Part shown: piece by piece, positions 1 to 8,046 of the stretch
Layout of the letters: each line of letters opens with the position of its first letter
How positions within the stretch are numbered: position 1 is the first letter of the stretch
Source of the DNA: Auanema rhodensis
Taxonomy: Eukaryota > Nematoda > Chromadorea > Rhabditida > Rhabditidae
Assembly: GCA_964057225.1 (NCBI GenBank)
Contig: OZ059899.1
Coordinates: 2,790,001 to 2,854,000, forward strand
Direction of reading: 5' to 3'
DNA length: 64,000 nucleotides
The notes under the pieces: generated by a model
What the model was told of the DNA's origin: nothing
Databases searched by the model: none
What the model saw: the letters and a program-made list of their open reading frames with translations, nothing else
Translations under genes and position numbers: made by a program

Positions 1-437
1 TTAATCGAATAGATTCTGGTGGTTTAGTCACTGCTACCCAAATCGGGTTCTGTTTATAGTTTGCCAATTTTATTTAGTCTAACTAAATAAGAAAGGAAAA
101 TTATAGATTGTTATTGGTTTCAATAGCTCATCAAAGTTTTGTACTGTGGTTACGCATTGTATCCGAGTATATTTACGAGTTATTGGAATTGATAAGATCT
201 GGTGCTAGTGTTTAGGTAGAAAAATTTTTTTCGGAATTTTCTACCAGAGACATCTCATCATTGTAAACAGAACTTGAGTAGTAGTAAGATTACTGAACAC
301 AGATCTATTAGATTGATACAATTTGCTTATCAGATTGTTCTGATTATTAATTCTAAATACTAGAATTCGATCATAAAATTCCTGCATTAGCAAAATTATT
401 TTGTTTGTAGAGATTCGTATAGCAGTGCCTATTCGAG
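1..437 (+). other. Retrotransposon 5' leader, non-coding
   Basis: AT-rich sequence upstream of the first ORF with no long open frame. It would be the 5' untranslated leader, possibly with the end of the 5' LTR at its far left. A TGG at 17-19 begins a stretch that could be a tRNA primer-binding site (17-34), but I do not recognise the matching tRNA and the bases before it do not end in CA, so this is only a possibility. No sequence shared with the 3' LTR segment 6893-7268 was seen, so most of this stretch is not LTR. Confidence 0.5.
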
Positions 438-638
438 ATGTCGATTGAGAACGAAACGTTTGAAACAGAACAACTCTGTGAAATGGATTTCGAAAATGTG
501 TTTTCTGAGGTAATCCTTAATTCATTAGTGAATCAAACATTTAAGGCTTTGGAGCCTTATAATGAAATGATATATAAAGAGTTCCTAGAAAAAATCAGAA
601 ACGCTACTGAAAAAAAAGAACTGAACAAAGAATACTAA
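438..638 (+). CDS. Small acidic ORF ahead of Gag-Pol, possible Gag N-terminus
   Basis: A 66-codon ORF opens at the ATG at 438, with a purine at -3, and stops at 636-638. The product is acidic in its first half and becomes Lys/Glu-rich at the end; I recognise no domain. Its last 28 bases overlap the open Gag-Pol frame, which is free of stops from 611 onward, and the two frames differ by -1. The overlap contains a run of eight A (610-617). The ORF could therefore be the true N-terminus of Gag joined by -1 frameshifting, an independent upstream ORF, or one exon of a frame split by a homopolymer error. Function unknown. Confidence 0.5.
   Translation: MSIENETFETEQLCEMDFENVFSEVILNSLVNQTFKALEPYNEMIYKEFLEKIRNATEKKELNKEY
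611..617 (+). promoter_or_regulatory. Candidate -1 ribosomal frameshift heptamer A-AAA-AAA
   Basis: In the frame of the small ORF the codons read GAA AAA AAA GAA, so bases 611-617 fit the X-XXY-YYZ slippery pattern with all A. A -1 slip here enters the Gag-Pol frame, which is open from 611 to the stop at 6764-6766. No obvious strong stem-loop or pseudoknot was identified just downstream. A one-base loss from the A run in this copy or in the assembly would look the same. Confidence 0.35.
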
Positions 639-712
639 AAACCCGCAATTTAGTGAAAAGTAACCTAAAAAGCGAGATTAGAAAAGGAAAAACTTGGGAA
701 TTTGTTCATTCA

Positions 713-3700
713 ATGCTATTAGTGATGAACAACGAAGGTCTGAAAAAACCTTCAGATCTTAGTGATGTTTTAAAGATCAGTAAGAAACGAGCGGAAATAA
801 TTAAAGACATAACAGATAACTTCCAACTCAATGAGAATAATATAGTGCAAGAGTTACTTGTTATTCATGAAACTGTGAAAACTTTATGTGATACTTTCGA
901 TTGTAATCTAAAAGAATTGCAACAGAGAATAAGTAACAGTTGGCAATTTCAGAAATCAAGCTTGAATCAAGAAGATACTGAAACAGCCATGGCAGAAATG
1001 ATTTTGGATGAGCGAACTAGAGGTAATTCTGTTGAGAGTGCTGAACTCAAAACAAAAATTAAGGAGCGAACAGTGAGAACACACTCCAAGGAAATAGTGG
1101 AAATGGAACCAAATCAACAGGACCAACACTATCCATACAACTTCAGGGGTACGTCACCTTTACATTATGCTGGATTAAATGCGCAAAACGACGCGTTGTT
1201 AGAGATGATAAGAGCACAAATGTTACCTGATGTTCCTTATTTTTCTAACGACTCGTTGGAAAAATGGAATCAGTTCATTGAAAGTTTCAATCTCAAGTAT
1301 CCAAAAGGTACTCTGACGGCCAGTAGTCGGAAGATGCTGTTCGTTGATAAGCTAAAAGGAGAAGCACGAGACAGATACGACGAACTGCCAGAAACAATTA
1401 GAGAGAGTTCGTTAGAAGTTATCATTGAAGAACTTCATAAACAGAGAGTGTGTGTTAAACGAACGAGCAGATTAGATGCTATTTCTTCGCTCAAAACTTT
1501 ACAGTACAATAGTAACAAAACACTGATTGTTTTCTGTAAAAAACTGGAAGAGACCTCAAGAAAAGCGTACCCAGAATTTCCTACAAGGAAATTATCGTTT
1601 TTAAGAGCCCAGATGCTCTATGAAGCACTCAGAGATTGTTCATGCGCTATTCATCTATTAGAAACCATAGAGAAAAGCGAAGAAGATTTGGTCTATGAAA
1701 AAGTTAAAGAGATAGCGTTACGCTGCGAAAGAAATAAACGTGTTTATGATGAACAGCGAGAGAAAGGGAGAAATTCAAACAGAATTTTACCTAAGCTCAG
1801 ATATGAAAAAAACCATATCGATACGAATAATTATTACACAAATGATCGGAATAGGTACGTGGGCGGAATTAGAGAACCTCCAAGTAGGAGAGAAATAATT
1901 TGCTACATATGTAACAAAAAAGGCCATTCAGCAGCACAATGCTTTGAGAGGAAGAAACCTTCCAACAACTATCCTAAACGAATAGAGAATGTTGAAAAGC
2001 ATAATGAGCCCGGAATGAGAAATCAAGCAGAAGTTTGGAATAAAACTATTCAAACATGCAATTCCATAACCAATTCAGAGTTAATTGGCGAACAAAGTTT
2101 ATTATCTATGATAATTTGTGAGAAATCCAAAAAAAGAGTCCTTATCGATACAGGATCTCAAATATCGGTGATGTCATCACAAGCACTGGTAAATTTGATG
2201 AGTGACGGGGTTGATCTGGATCGATCGGTTACTCAAATACCGTGGAAAGGTGATAAATATATTGCCAATGCTTCGGGCACAAAAATGAATTTTGTAGGAG
2301 CAATAAGTTGCAAAGTTACGTGTTTAGAAAGCAAGAAAACTAGTAATGTAAGCTTTTTAGTACAAAAAAGTAGAGAAGAATCTATTTTGTTAGGAACAAA
2401 TGCCTTAGAAAATTTGGGTATAATTTTGAAATTTTATACAAAAGAGGCCGTAGCCTTACAGAGAGTTTTTATACCTGCGAATAAAAGTAGAACGCTAAAA
2501 ATTTCGTGTGATGAACAGAAAGATAGTTTACTAGTGTCGCATAGGCATGATGTACTTACGGGAATCTGTAAAGTGGACAACAATAATTCCACTACAGTAA
2601 TCGTTGCTAACATGACATGCCAGCCAACCACAATAAAGAAAGGAGAGATTGTCGGTGAATGGGAGTCCGAGAATTGGACTGAAAAGCTGACTGCACTGAA
2701 TGACGAATTGAAAACCGAATCAATTGATGTGTTAGAAATGCGTATGTTAGATCAATACGCTAAACCAACAGATCCGGTTGGAAGAGCAGAAAAAGTCATT
2801 GCAGTCTTAGAAGAGAAAAGTGGTGTAACCTTTGATCCAAAGGTCAAAGACCTTTTAGAAAATTATTCAGCGATATTTGCGTTGGTTGATGCTGATCTGC
2901 AGCAAACAAATATTGTCACTATGAATATTGATACGGGAGATGCGAGTCCTATTCGTCAAAAAGTACGACCAGTGCCGTTTGGTATAAAAAATGAGTTTAG
3001 AGGTATTATAAAAGACCTATTACAAAGAGGGATTATAGAACCTAGCCAAAGCGCATGGGCAAGCCCTGTAGTCTTAGTAGAGAAAAAAGACAAATCCATC
3101 AGACTCTGTATAGATTATAGAGAACTGAATAAGGTCTTAAAACTAGATGCTTATCCAATACCAACGATAGATATCATTCTTAGATCGATGAACGGGAAGA
3201 AAATATTTTCCACATTTGATCTATCGTCGGGGTTTTGGCAAATAAAACTTTCCGAAGAAGATAAAGAAAAAACATCTTTCGTGACCAGCGAAGGATCTTT
3301 TCAATTTGTAGTATGTCCTTTTGGCTTAGCAACTAGTCCACCAACATTCCAAAGAATGATGGACAAAGCTCTGGGAGATTTACTCAAAAGCAATGAAGTT
3401 TTTGTTTATATAGACGATATAATGATTGCAACAGATACTTTCGAAAGACATTTTGAAGTTATGAAGAAAGTTTTTGAAGCGCTGAAACAAGCAAATTTAT
3501 CGTTGAAAGCGGTTAAATGTAAACTTTTACAAAACGAAGTGGATTATTTGGGCCACAAAGTAAACGGAGAAGGTATTCACGCCGATCCAAATAAAATTGA
3601 GGCAATTTTAAAGTATCCCTTACCAAATACAATTGCTGAATTAAGAACATTCTTGGGAATGGCGTCGTATTACAGAAAATTTGTGCTAAATTTTGCAGCA

Positions 3701-6700
3701 ATTGCTAAACCAATGCACGAAATGACAAGTGAAAAAAGTAAATGGGAATGGACCCGAGAGAGAAAAGATGCTTTTGAAATTCTAAAGAAAAAGCTTACTC
3801 AAGCTCCTGTACTAATACAGCCTGACTGGGAAGGTGCAAATAGCGGTAAAAACCCATATATTATATACACTGATGCGTGTGCATCTGGTGTAGGAGCGGT
3901 GTTATGTCAAAAAGCAAAAGATAATTTTCTACACCCGATTGCCTTTGTTTCTAAAGGTTTGTCAAAAGCGGAAAAAAATTATCATGTAACAGATTTAGAA
4001 GCTCTGGCTATTGTATTTGCGCTAGAGAAATTTCAATATTACATTTATAATACTGAAAAAACAGTTGTGAAAACTGATCATCAACCATTGACATGTCTGT
4101 TCAAGAAGACAGCAAGTGGGAGAATGTTGAGATGGAGCCTCATGGTACAGCGATACAGAATAACTATTGAATATGTCAAAGGAAAAGGAAATGTTATAGC
4201 GGACGCATTATCGCGAGGTGTTCCAGTTCAAGATAATTTTGATCTTGAAAGTGACTCAGATATAAAATATATTTGTTCGTTACAAATGAGAGATAATATA
4301 GCTGAATTAATGATGAATGAAAATTACAAAAATATTATCAATCTCAGAAGGGATGAAAAACTCACAGAGAGAATTTTTTTGCCAAAACTGGCACATAAAC
4401 TATTTGTCGGTGATTTTCTAATTGCAAAAGAAAACTTGTATTATATCAACGAGAAGGGTGAGAAATTATTAGTCATTCCTCCGTCAAAAAGATATGATAT
4501 ATATAAAGAAGCTCATGAAGGATTATTTGGAGCTCATTTTGGACCGAAAAAAATTATACGTTCTCTGAAGAGACAATTTTTTTGGGAAGGCTTAGACTCA
4601 GATGTGAGAAAATGGCACAGTGAGTGTAAAAAGTGCTTTTTAGCAAACAATAAAACAAAAAGTAAGCCATTATTACAGCCATATCGAACAGAAAAACCTT
4701 ATGAGCTAGTTGGAATTGATGTCATGGATCTAGGTAGAACCACATCCAACAATCGTTATGTAGTAGCCGTAATAGACCATTTTAGTAAATGGTTAGGTGC
4801 ATACGCAGTACCAGATAAATCTGCAGCAACAATAGCTGATATAATAGTTAAAAAATGGATATGTGAAGGCGCCAAATGGCCTAAACAGTTCCTGTCTGAT
4901 AAAGGAAGCGAATTTGTTAACAAAATAGTGGAAGAAATAAAAAAGATAACCAAGATCGAATGGATCACCACCATGGGATATAATCCAAGACAAAACGGTA
5001 TAACAGAGAGAGTGAATTTAACAATTCAAAGAGCTCTGAAAAAGGCAGGAAACAGTCCGTCTGAGTGGGACAAGTTACTTCCGTTTGTAACATATGCGTA
5101 TAATACAACACCACACGAAGCAACTGGTGAATCCCCGTTTTTTATTTTACATGGGTTCGAACCATATTTGGTATCTAATATTGTAGAACCAACTAAACCA
5201 AGTTTAGTAGAGTATGAATTAGATGAATATAAAGTTGATTTGTTGGAGGGATTTAGACTATCACGAAATATAGCAATAGAACGGAACGATAAAGAGCGTG
5301 AAAAATTCAAAATGTATTACGATAAGAAAAATTGTAAAAACATACAAGAATTCAAAGTAGGAGACAGAGTATATCTGAAAATGATAAACGAAAAAAGTAA
5401 ACATGTCAATAAAAAATTGATAAATGATTTGAAGGGACCATATCGTATAATAGAGTCTTATAAGACGTCGGCATTAATCACCGAAATTTCGGGAAAAGGC
5501 GAACCTTTGAAGATACAATACGATCTTCTGATAAGAATTCCATCTACGATAGATGATAAACCAGTTGAAACGGTTAGAAGACGCAGAGAAATCATAGTTA
5601 AAAGGATACACTACAAAAATATTGGAGAGGATAGTAGTTATAGTAATAAAATTATTTTTTATAGAAACCTCACGATAAAACCCAAAGATGCTTGTCATCC
5701 ACTGTATGAATGCGATGGTCTGATACAACTACCGGAAGGAAAAAGACAAATATGCTCGTTCAAAACGGTTACTTATGGAGATCTGTTGAACAATAAATGT
5801 CCTACACCGTTGAAAGGAATTAGAGTTAGGAATACCTTCAGGTTAGCTCAATTCCTACAAGTAATGAAGGATCCAAGGATTTGGATCAATGAGAAGTTGG
5901 CTCATATAAATCGTATGAACGTCCACCCTGATGTTGAGAGTATGGCTGATGCAATAATATTACAAAAACAAAATTGTTTGCACTCTAAGATCAACTTTTC
6001 GTTATTTGAGAATTTTCACATCACCTGCGAAAACCCAGTGGAATTCAACATGTCAAGCGATGACATTTCTAAAGCGTTTTTGATTGCGTCTGAAAAATTA
6101 AATCGTTCTGCAAAACCTTCCGATAAAGATCTTTTGTTTGTTCCAAAAAGGATGAATGCGGCAAAAGATTTCAATTTTCCTTTCGGAAATTGTATCACCT
6201 ATGAAAATTTATCAAATGATGTTATTTCAAAATTGTTGACTTATTGTAACGTACGTTATGTACTAATTGTATTACCGCTGATCTCCGAAGAAAACGAAGC
6301 AGACAAACTGATTAAACAACTGGGAAGATTAGGTTGTGCCCTGAATGCACAAATAATATTGATAAGTCCTATTGCAAGATTTGATGACAACACATTCTTT
6401 GATAGCATGCGAACATGGCAAAAAGTACATGAATGTTTTGCCGCAGAATGCACAACACGTAATGATAAGTTATGGATACAATATATAGGCTGTCGAGGTG
6501 ATGACGTTGCTTTAGTAACGCACTATTGGTTTGCTGGTGGGCCACTGCCTTATCAGAAAACATCTGATCGTATTTTGTACGAACATGTTAAGAGTTTTTT
6601 AACCATGCTACAGAAAAAACTACTATCGTTAGGAGTTTCGTCTATGTTAAATAGAATGGAGAAACGAAAACAAACTCATATAATGAACAAAACCTTTGAA

Positions 6701-6766
6701 AAGAACACAAACAGAACTCTACACAAAACGTTCAAACCATATAGCCAATTCAAAAAACAGTACTGA
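713..6766 (+). CDS. Gag-Pol polyprotein of Ty3/gypsy-like retrotransposon
   Basis: Start: the frame is open from 611, but its first ATG is at 713; the codon at 653 is GTG. Residues are numbered from 653. A capsid-like Gag region lies at about 190-375. A CCHC zinc knuckle (C417, C420, H425, C430) is typical of nucleocapsid. The aspartic protease has D499-T-G and ILLG at 578-581. Reverse transcriptase spans about 765-960 with DYR at 821, D856 and YIDD at 919-922. RNase H has D1074, E1116, D1142 and D1184. Integrase has H1288, H1295, C1325 and C1328, then D1356, D1416 and E1452, an exact D-X35-E. A GPY/F module follows at 1595-1597. Residues about 1615-2037 match nothing I know. Gag and Pol share one frame with no stop between them. 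Every catalytic site is intact, so the protein could be active. Confidence 0.93.
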   Translation: MLLVMNNEGLKKPSDLSDVLKISKKRAEIIKDITDNFQLNENNIVQELLVIHETVKTLCDTFDCNLKELQQRISNSWQFQKSSLNQEDTETAMAEMILDERTRGNSVESAELKTKIKERTVRTHSKEIVEMEPNQQDQHYPYNFRGTSPLHYAGLNAQNDALLEMIRAQMLPDVPYFSNDSLEKWNQFIESFNLKYPKGTLTASSRKMLFVDKLKGEARDRYDELPETIRESSLEVIIEELHKQRVCVKRTSRLDAISSLKTLQYNSNKTLIVFCKKLEETSRKAYPEFPTRKLSFLRAQMLYEALRDCSCAIHLLETIEKSEEDLVYEKVKEIALRCERNKRVYDEQREKGRNSNRILPKLRYEKNHIDTNNYYTNDRNRYVGGIREPPSRREIICYICNKKGHSAAQCFERKKPSNNYPKRIENVEKHNEPGMRNQAEVWNKTIQTCNSITNSELIGEQSLLSMIICEKSKKRVLIDTGSQISVMSSQALVNLMSDGVDLDRSVTQIPWKGDKYIANASGTKMNFVGAISCKVTCLESKKTSNVSFLVQKSREESILLGTNALENLGIILKFYTKEAVALQRVFIPANKSRTLKISCDEQKDSLLVSHRHDVLTGICKVDNNNSTTVIVANMTCQPTTIKKGEIVGEWESENWTEKLTALNDELKTESIDVLEMRMLDQYAKPTDPVGRAEKVIAVLEEKSGVTFDPKVKDLLENYSAIFALVDADLQQTNIVTMNIDTGDASPIRQKVRPVPFGIKNEFRGIIKDLLQRGIIEPSQSAWASPVVLVEKKDKSIRLCIDYRELNKVLKLDAYPIPTIDIILRSMNGKKIFSTFDLSSGFWQIKLSEEDKEKTSFVTSEGSFQFVVCPFGLATSPPTFQRMMDKALGDLLKSNEVFVYIDDIMIATDTFERHFEVMKKVFEALKQANLSLKAVKCKLLQNEVDYLGHKVNGEGIHADPNKIEAILKYPLPNTIAELRTFLGMASYYRKFVLNFAAIAKPMHEMTSEKSKWEWTRERKDAFEILKKKLTQAPVLIQPDWEGANSGKNPYIIYTDACASGVGAVLCQKAKDNFLHPIAFVSKGLSKAEKNYHVTDLEALAIVFALEKFQYYIYNTEKTVVKTDHQPLTCLFKKTASGRMLRWSLMVQRYRITIEYVKGKGNVIADALSRGVPVQDNFDLESDSDIKYICSLQMRDNIAELMMNENYKNIINLRRDEKLTERIFLPKLAHKLFVGDFLIAKENLYYINEKGEKLLVIPPSKRYDIYKEAHEGLFGAHFGPKKIIRSLKRQFFWEGLDSDVRKWHSECKKCFLANNKTKSKPLLQPYRTEKPYELVGIDVMDLGRTTSNNRYVVAVIDHFSKWLGAYAVPDKSAATIADIIVKKWICEGAKWPKQFLSDKGSEFVNKIVEEIKKITKIEWITTMGYNPRQNGITERVNLTIQRALKKAGNSPSEWDKLLPFVTYAYNTTPHEATGESPFFILHGFEPYLVSNIVEPTKPSLVEYELDEYKVDLLEGFRLSRNIAIERNDKEREKFKMYYDKKNCKNIQEFKVGDRVYLKMINEKSKHVNKKLINDLKGPYRIIESYKTSALITEISGKGEPLKIQYDLLIRIPSTIDDKPVETVRRRREIIVKRIHYKNIGEDSSYSNKIIFYRNLTIKPKDACHPLYECDGLIQLPEGKRQICSFKTVTYGDLLNNKCPTPLKGIRVRNTFRLAQFLQVMKDPRIWINEKLAHINRMNVHPDVESMADAIILQKQNCLHSKINFSLFENFHITCENPVEFNMSSDDISKAFLIASEKLNRSAKPSDKDLLFVPKRMNAAKDFNFPFGNCITYENLSNDVISKLLTYCNVRYVLIVLPLISEENEADKLIKQLGRLGCALNAQIILISPIARFDDNTFFDSMRTWQKVHECFAAECTTRNDKLWIQYIGCRGDDVALVTHYWFAGGPLPYQKTSDRILYEHVKSFLTMLQKKLLSLGVSSMLNRMEKRKQTHIMNKTFEKNTNRTLHKTFKPYSQFKKQY

Positions 6767-6880
6767 ATTGTCTTCTTAAGAGAAAAGCGATGTTCTATCA
6801 TGAGTTATATATATGTGTTTTTTTGTGTTTTTTATTTTTTTGAATAAATAATTGTTGAACATCTCGGGACGCGAAGTTTC

Positions 6881-6892
6881 GAAGGGAGGGGA
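6881..6892 (+). promoter_or_regulatory. Polypurine tract, plus-strand DNA primer site
   Basis: Twelve purines in a row (GAAGGGAGGGGA) are followed immediately by TGTTAAG, the expected layout of a polypurine tract and the TG that opens a 3' LTR. It lies 115 bases after the Gag-Pol stop. In LTR retrotransposons this RNase H-resistant purine stretch primes plus-strand synthesis. Confidence 0.8.
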
Positions 6893-6941
6893 TGTTAAGA
6901 AATGAGAATATTGTTAAATAGATTGATTATAGAATATTATG

Positions 6942-6970
6942 AATGATATTTATAACAACAAAATATCATT
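6942..6970. repeat. 10-bp inverted repeat in the LTR
   Basis: AATGATATTT at 6942-6951 is perfectly complementary to AAATATCATT at 6961-6970, separated by nine bases. In an LTR transcript it could fold as a stem-loop. No function is shown. Confidence 0.6.
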
Positions 6971-7114
6971 GAAAATAACATTTAGAAACGATTGGATTCA
7001 ATTACGATGAAAGAAAAAGAAGATAAAATTGGTCTTCAAAAGAATGCTCCCTTGACAACGAAACTACCGTAATCATCTTTTGCAACCAAATTCATAATTT
7101 TGGCCTAAAAATTG

Positions 7115-7268
7115 TATTGTTGTTTTTTCGAAATAAGAAAAAGGCAGTTTGGGATTCTGTTTTCATTTTTTGTTTGATTATTTCTATTTTTTTTATAATA
7201 AATCGTTTGCTTATTTGATCTTTTTGTTTCCTCTAATATAACTATTGTTGTTTTTTCGAAATAAGAAA
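7115..7268 (+). repeat. 26-bp direct repeat, two copies, second ends at satellite
   Basis: The same 26 bases occur at 7115-7140 and 7243-7268, 128 bp apart, with core TTTTTTCGAAATAAG. The second copy stops on the base before satellite homology starts. At 26 bp it is far too long for an LTR-element target-site duplication, so a local duplication or a slippage or repair product of the junction is more likely. Confidence 0.75.
7197..7202 (+). terminator. Possible polyadenylation signal AATAAA in 3' LTR
   Basis: AATAAA lies in the 3' LTR segment, about 300 bases after the LTR start, followed by T-rich sequence. Another AATAAA at 6843-6848 lies before the LTR. In such AT-rich DNA the hexamer also occurs by chance, so the assignment is weak. 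Confidence 0.3.
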
Positions 7269-7464
7269 GCGCTAGCTTAAAAATGCACCGAGATATCAAC
7301 TGATATAAGTTCATACTTATATCCTCGATTTTCACCCTCAACATACACTAATGCATCATTTTTCAAACGATCATAACTAATTTTTGTATCAAGCGTTTCT
7401 CAATGTAGTATAGTGCATTCTATGCGGATTTTTAAGCTGCGTCGATTTGTGTTATCAGATTTGC
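7269..7464 (+). repeat. First satellite unit with 157-bp internal deletion
   Basis: The first unit starts at GCGCTAGC and runs normally to CACCCT (ending 7338), then jumps to CAACATACAC, which normally lies 157 bp further on. Its GCTAGC (7271) is 194 bp from the next one instead of 351. The two bases CT are shared by both sides of the break, as in microhomology-mediated deletion or unequal alignment at the array edge. Confidence 0.9.
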
Positions 7465-7778
7465 GCTAGCTTAAAAATGCACCGAGATATCAACTGATAT
7501 AAGTTCACACTTATATCCTCGATTTTCACCCTGAAGAATTAATTTTTTCGTTGAATAACATTGTCTATCGTCTTTGCCTTGAAAAATGGAATCTAAAAAC
7601 ATCTACTTTTTGCTAAATTATTTTGAAATTTTTCGAAAAAATTTTTGTCAAAATGTTTTTGGAAGCAATGTTGAGTGTACATGGAAACTCAACATACACT
7701 AATGCATCATTTTTCAAACGATCATAACTAATTTTTGTATTAAGCGTTTCTCAATGTAGTATAGTGCATTCGATGCGG

Positions 7779-7829
7779 ATTTTTAAGCTGCGTCGATCTG
7801 TGTTATCAGATTTGCGCTAGCTTAAAAAT
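7779..7829. repeat. Compound hairpin present in each satellite unit (example)
   Basis: ATTTTTAAGCT (7779-7789) pairs perfectly with AGCTTAAAAAT (7819-7829). Inside, GCG (7790-7792) pairs with CGC (7815-7817) leaving one bulged T (7818), and ATCTG (7796-7800) pairs with CAGAT (7807-7811) around a six-base loop. The two stems are separated by a three-by-three internal loop that could hold wobble pairs in RNA. Some subfamily variants break single pairs (AGCTTGAAAAT in domain B, GATTGTTGAGCT in D) and no compensating changes were seen. Confidence 0.7.
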
Positions 7830-7846
7830 GCACCGAGATATCAACT

Positions 7847-7868
7847 GATATAAGTTCATACTTATATC
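7847..7868. repeat. 9-bp stem, 4-base loop hairpin in each unit (example)
   Basis: GATATAAGT (7847-7855) and ACTTATATC (7860-7868) are exact reverse complements with a four-base loop, TCAT here and TCAC in most units. Many domain D units carry ACCTATATC, which breaks one pair without a matching change on the other arm. Confidence 0.7.
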
Positions 7869-8018
7869 CTCGATTTTCACCCTGAAGAATTAATTTTTTC
7901 GTTGAATAACATTGTCCATCGTCTTTGCCTTGAAAAATGGAATCTAAAAACATCTACTTTTTGCTAAATTATTTTGAAATTTTTCGAAAAAATTTTTGTC
8001 AAAATGTTTTTGGAAGCA

Positions 8019-8046
8019 ATGTTGAGTGTACATGGAAACTCAACAT
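8019..8046. repeat. 9-bp inverted repeat in each unit (example)
   Basis: ATGTTGAGT (8019-8027) pairs with ACTCAACAT (8038-8046) around ten bases. A competing pairing, AGTGTA (8025-8030) with TACACT (8046-8051), uses overlapping bases. Domain D units with GTTGTGTGTAC and a few domain B units with GTTAAGTGTAC lose one pair of the first stem. Confidence 0.65.

Larger units (their letters stand above)
1..7268 (+). mobile_element. Ty3/gypsy-like LTR retrotransposon, 5' LTR outside window
   Basis: The element shows leader, small ORF, single Gag-Pol ORF, polypurine tract and the start of a 3' LTR, all on the plus strand. The order protease, reverse transcriptase, RNase H, integrase is that of the Ty3/gypsy group; Ty1/copia elements place integrase before reverse transcriptase. 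The left boundary and the 5' LTR are not visible, so LTR identity and target-site duplication cannot be assessed. The right boundary is taken as the first base of satellite homology. The coding part has no internal stop and retains the catalytic residues of every enzyme, which suggests recent insertion. No envelope-like signal peptide or membrane segment was seen. Confidence 0.9.
6893..7268 (+). repeat. 3' LTR, probably truncated at satellite junction
   Basis: The segment starts with TG directly after the polypurine tract and is AT-rich and non-coding. It includes a 10-bp inverted repeat, a possible AATAAA and a 26-bp direct repeat. It does not end in the usual CA before satellite sequence begins at 7269, and no 5' copy is available for comparison. 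Either the LTR was cut when the satellite was joined to it, or it ends earlier and a short flanking stretch lies between it and the array. Confidence 0.6.

Noticed and set aside
17-34. Possible tRNA primer-binding site beginning with TGG
   Set aside because: I recognise no matching tRNA 3' end, the preceding bases lack an LTR-like CA, and the 5' LTR is outside the window. Mentioned only as a possibility under the leader.
1-437. Leader as a copy of the 3' LTR
   Set aside because: No shared stretch with 6893-7268 beyond very short AT-rich matches.
2434-6563. Several antisense open frames of 60-94 codons within Gag-Pol
   Set aside because: They lie opposite conserved protease, polymerase, integrase or tail codons, have no recognisable domains, and are expected by chance in such a long coding region.
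7105-7344. Minus-strand open frame of 79 codons
   Set aside because: It spans the LTR-satellite junction and consists of low-complexity AT-rich codons; no domain or conserved start context.
7779-7829. Hairpin arms maintained by compensatory mutation
   Set aside because: Arm changes seen in domains B and D (TTGAAAAT, TTGTAAGCT, GTTGAGCT) are single-sided; no matching change on the other arm was found.
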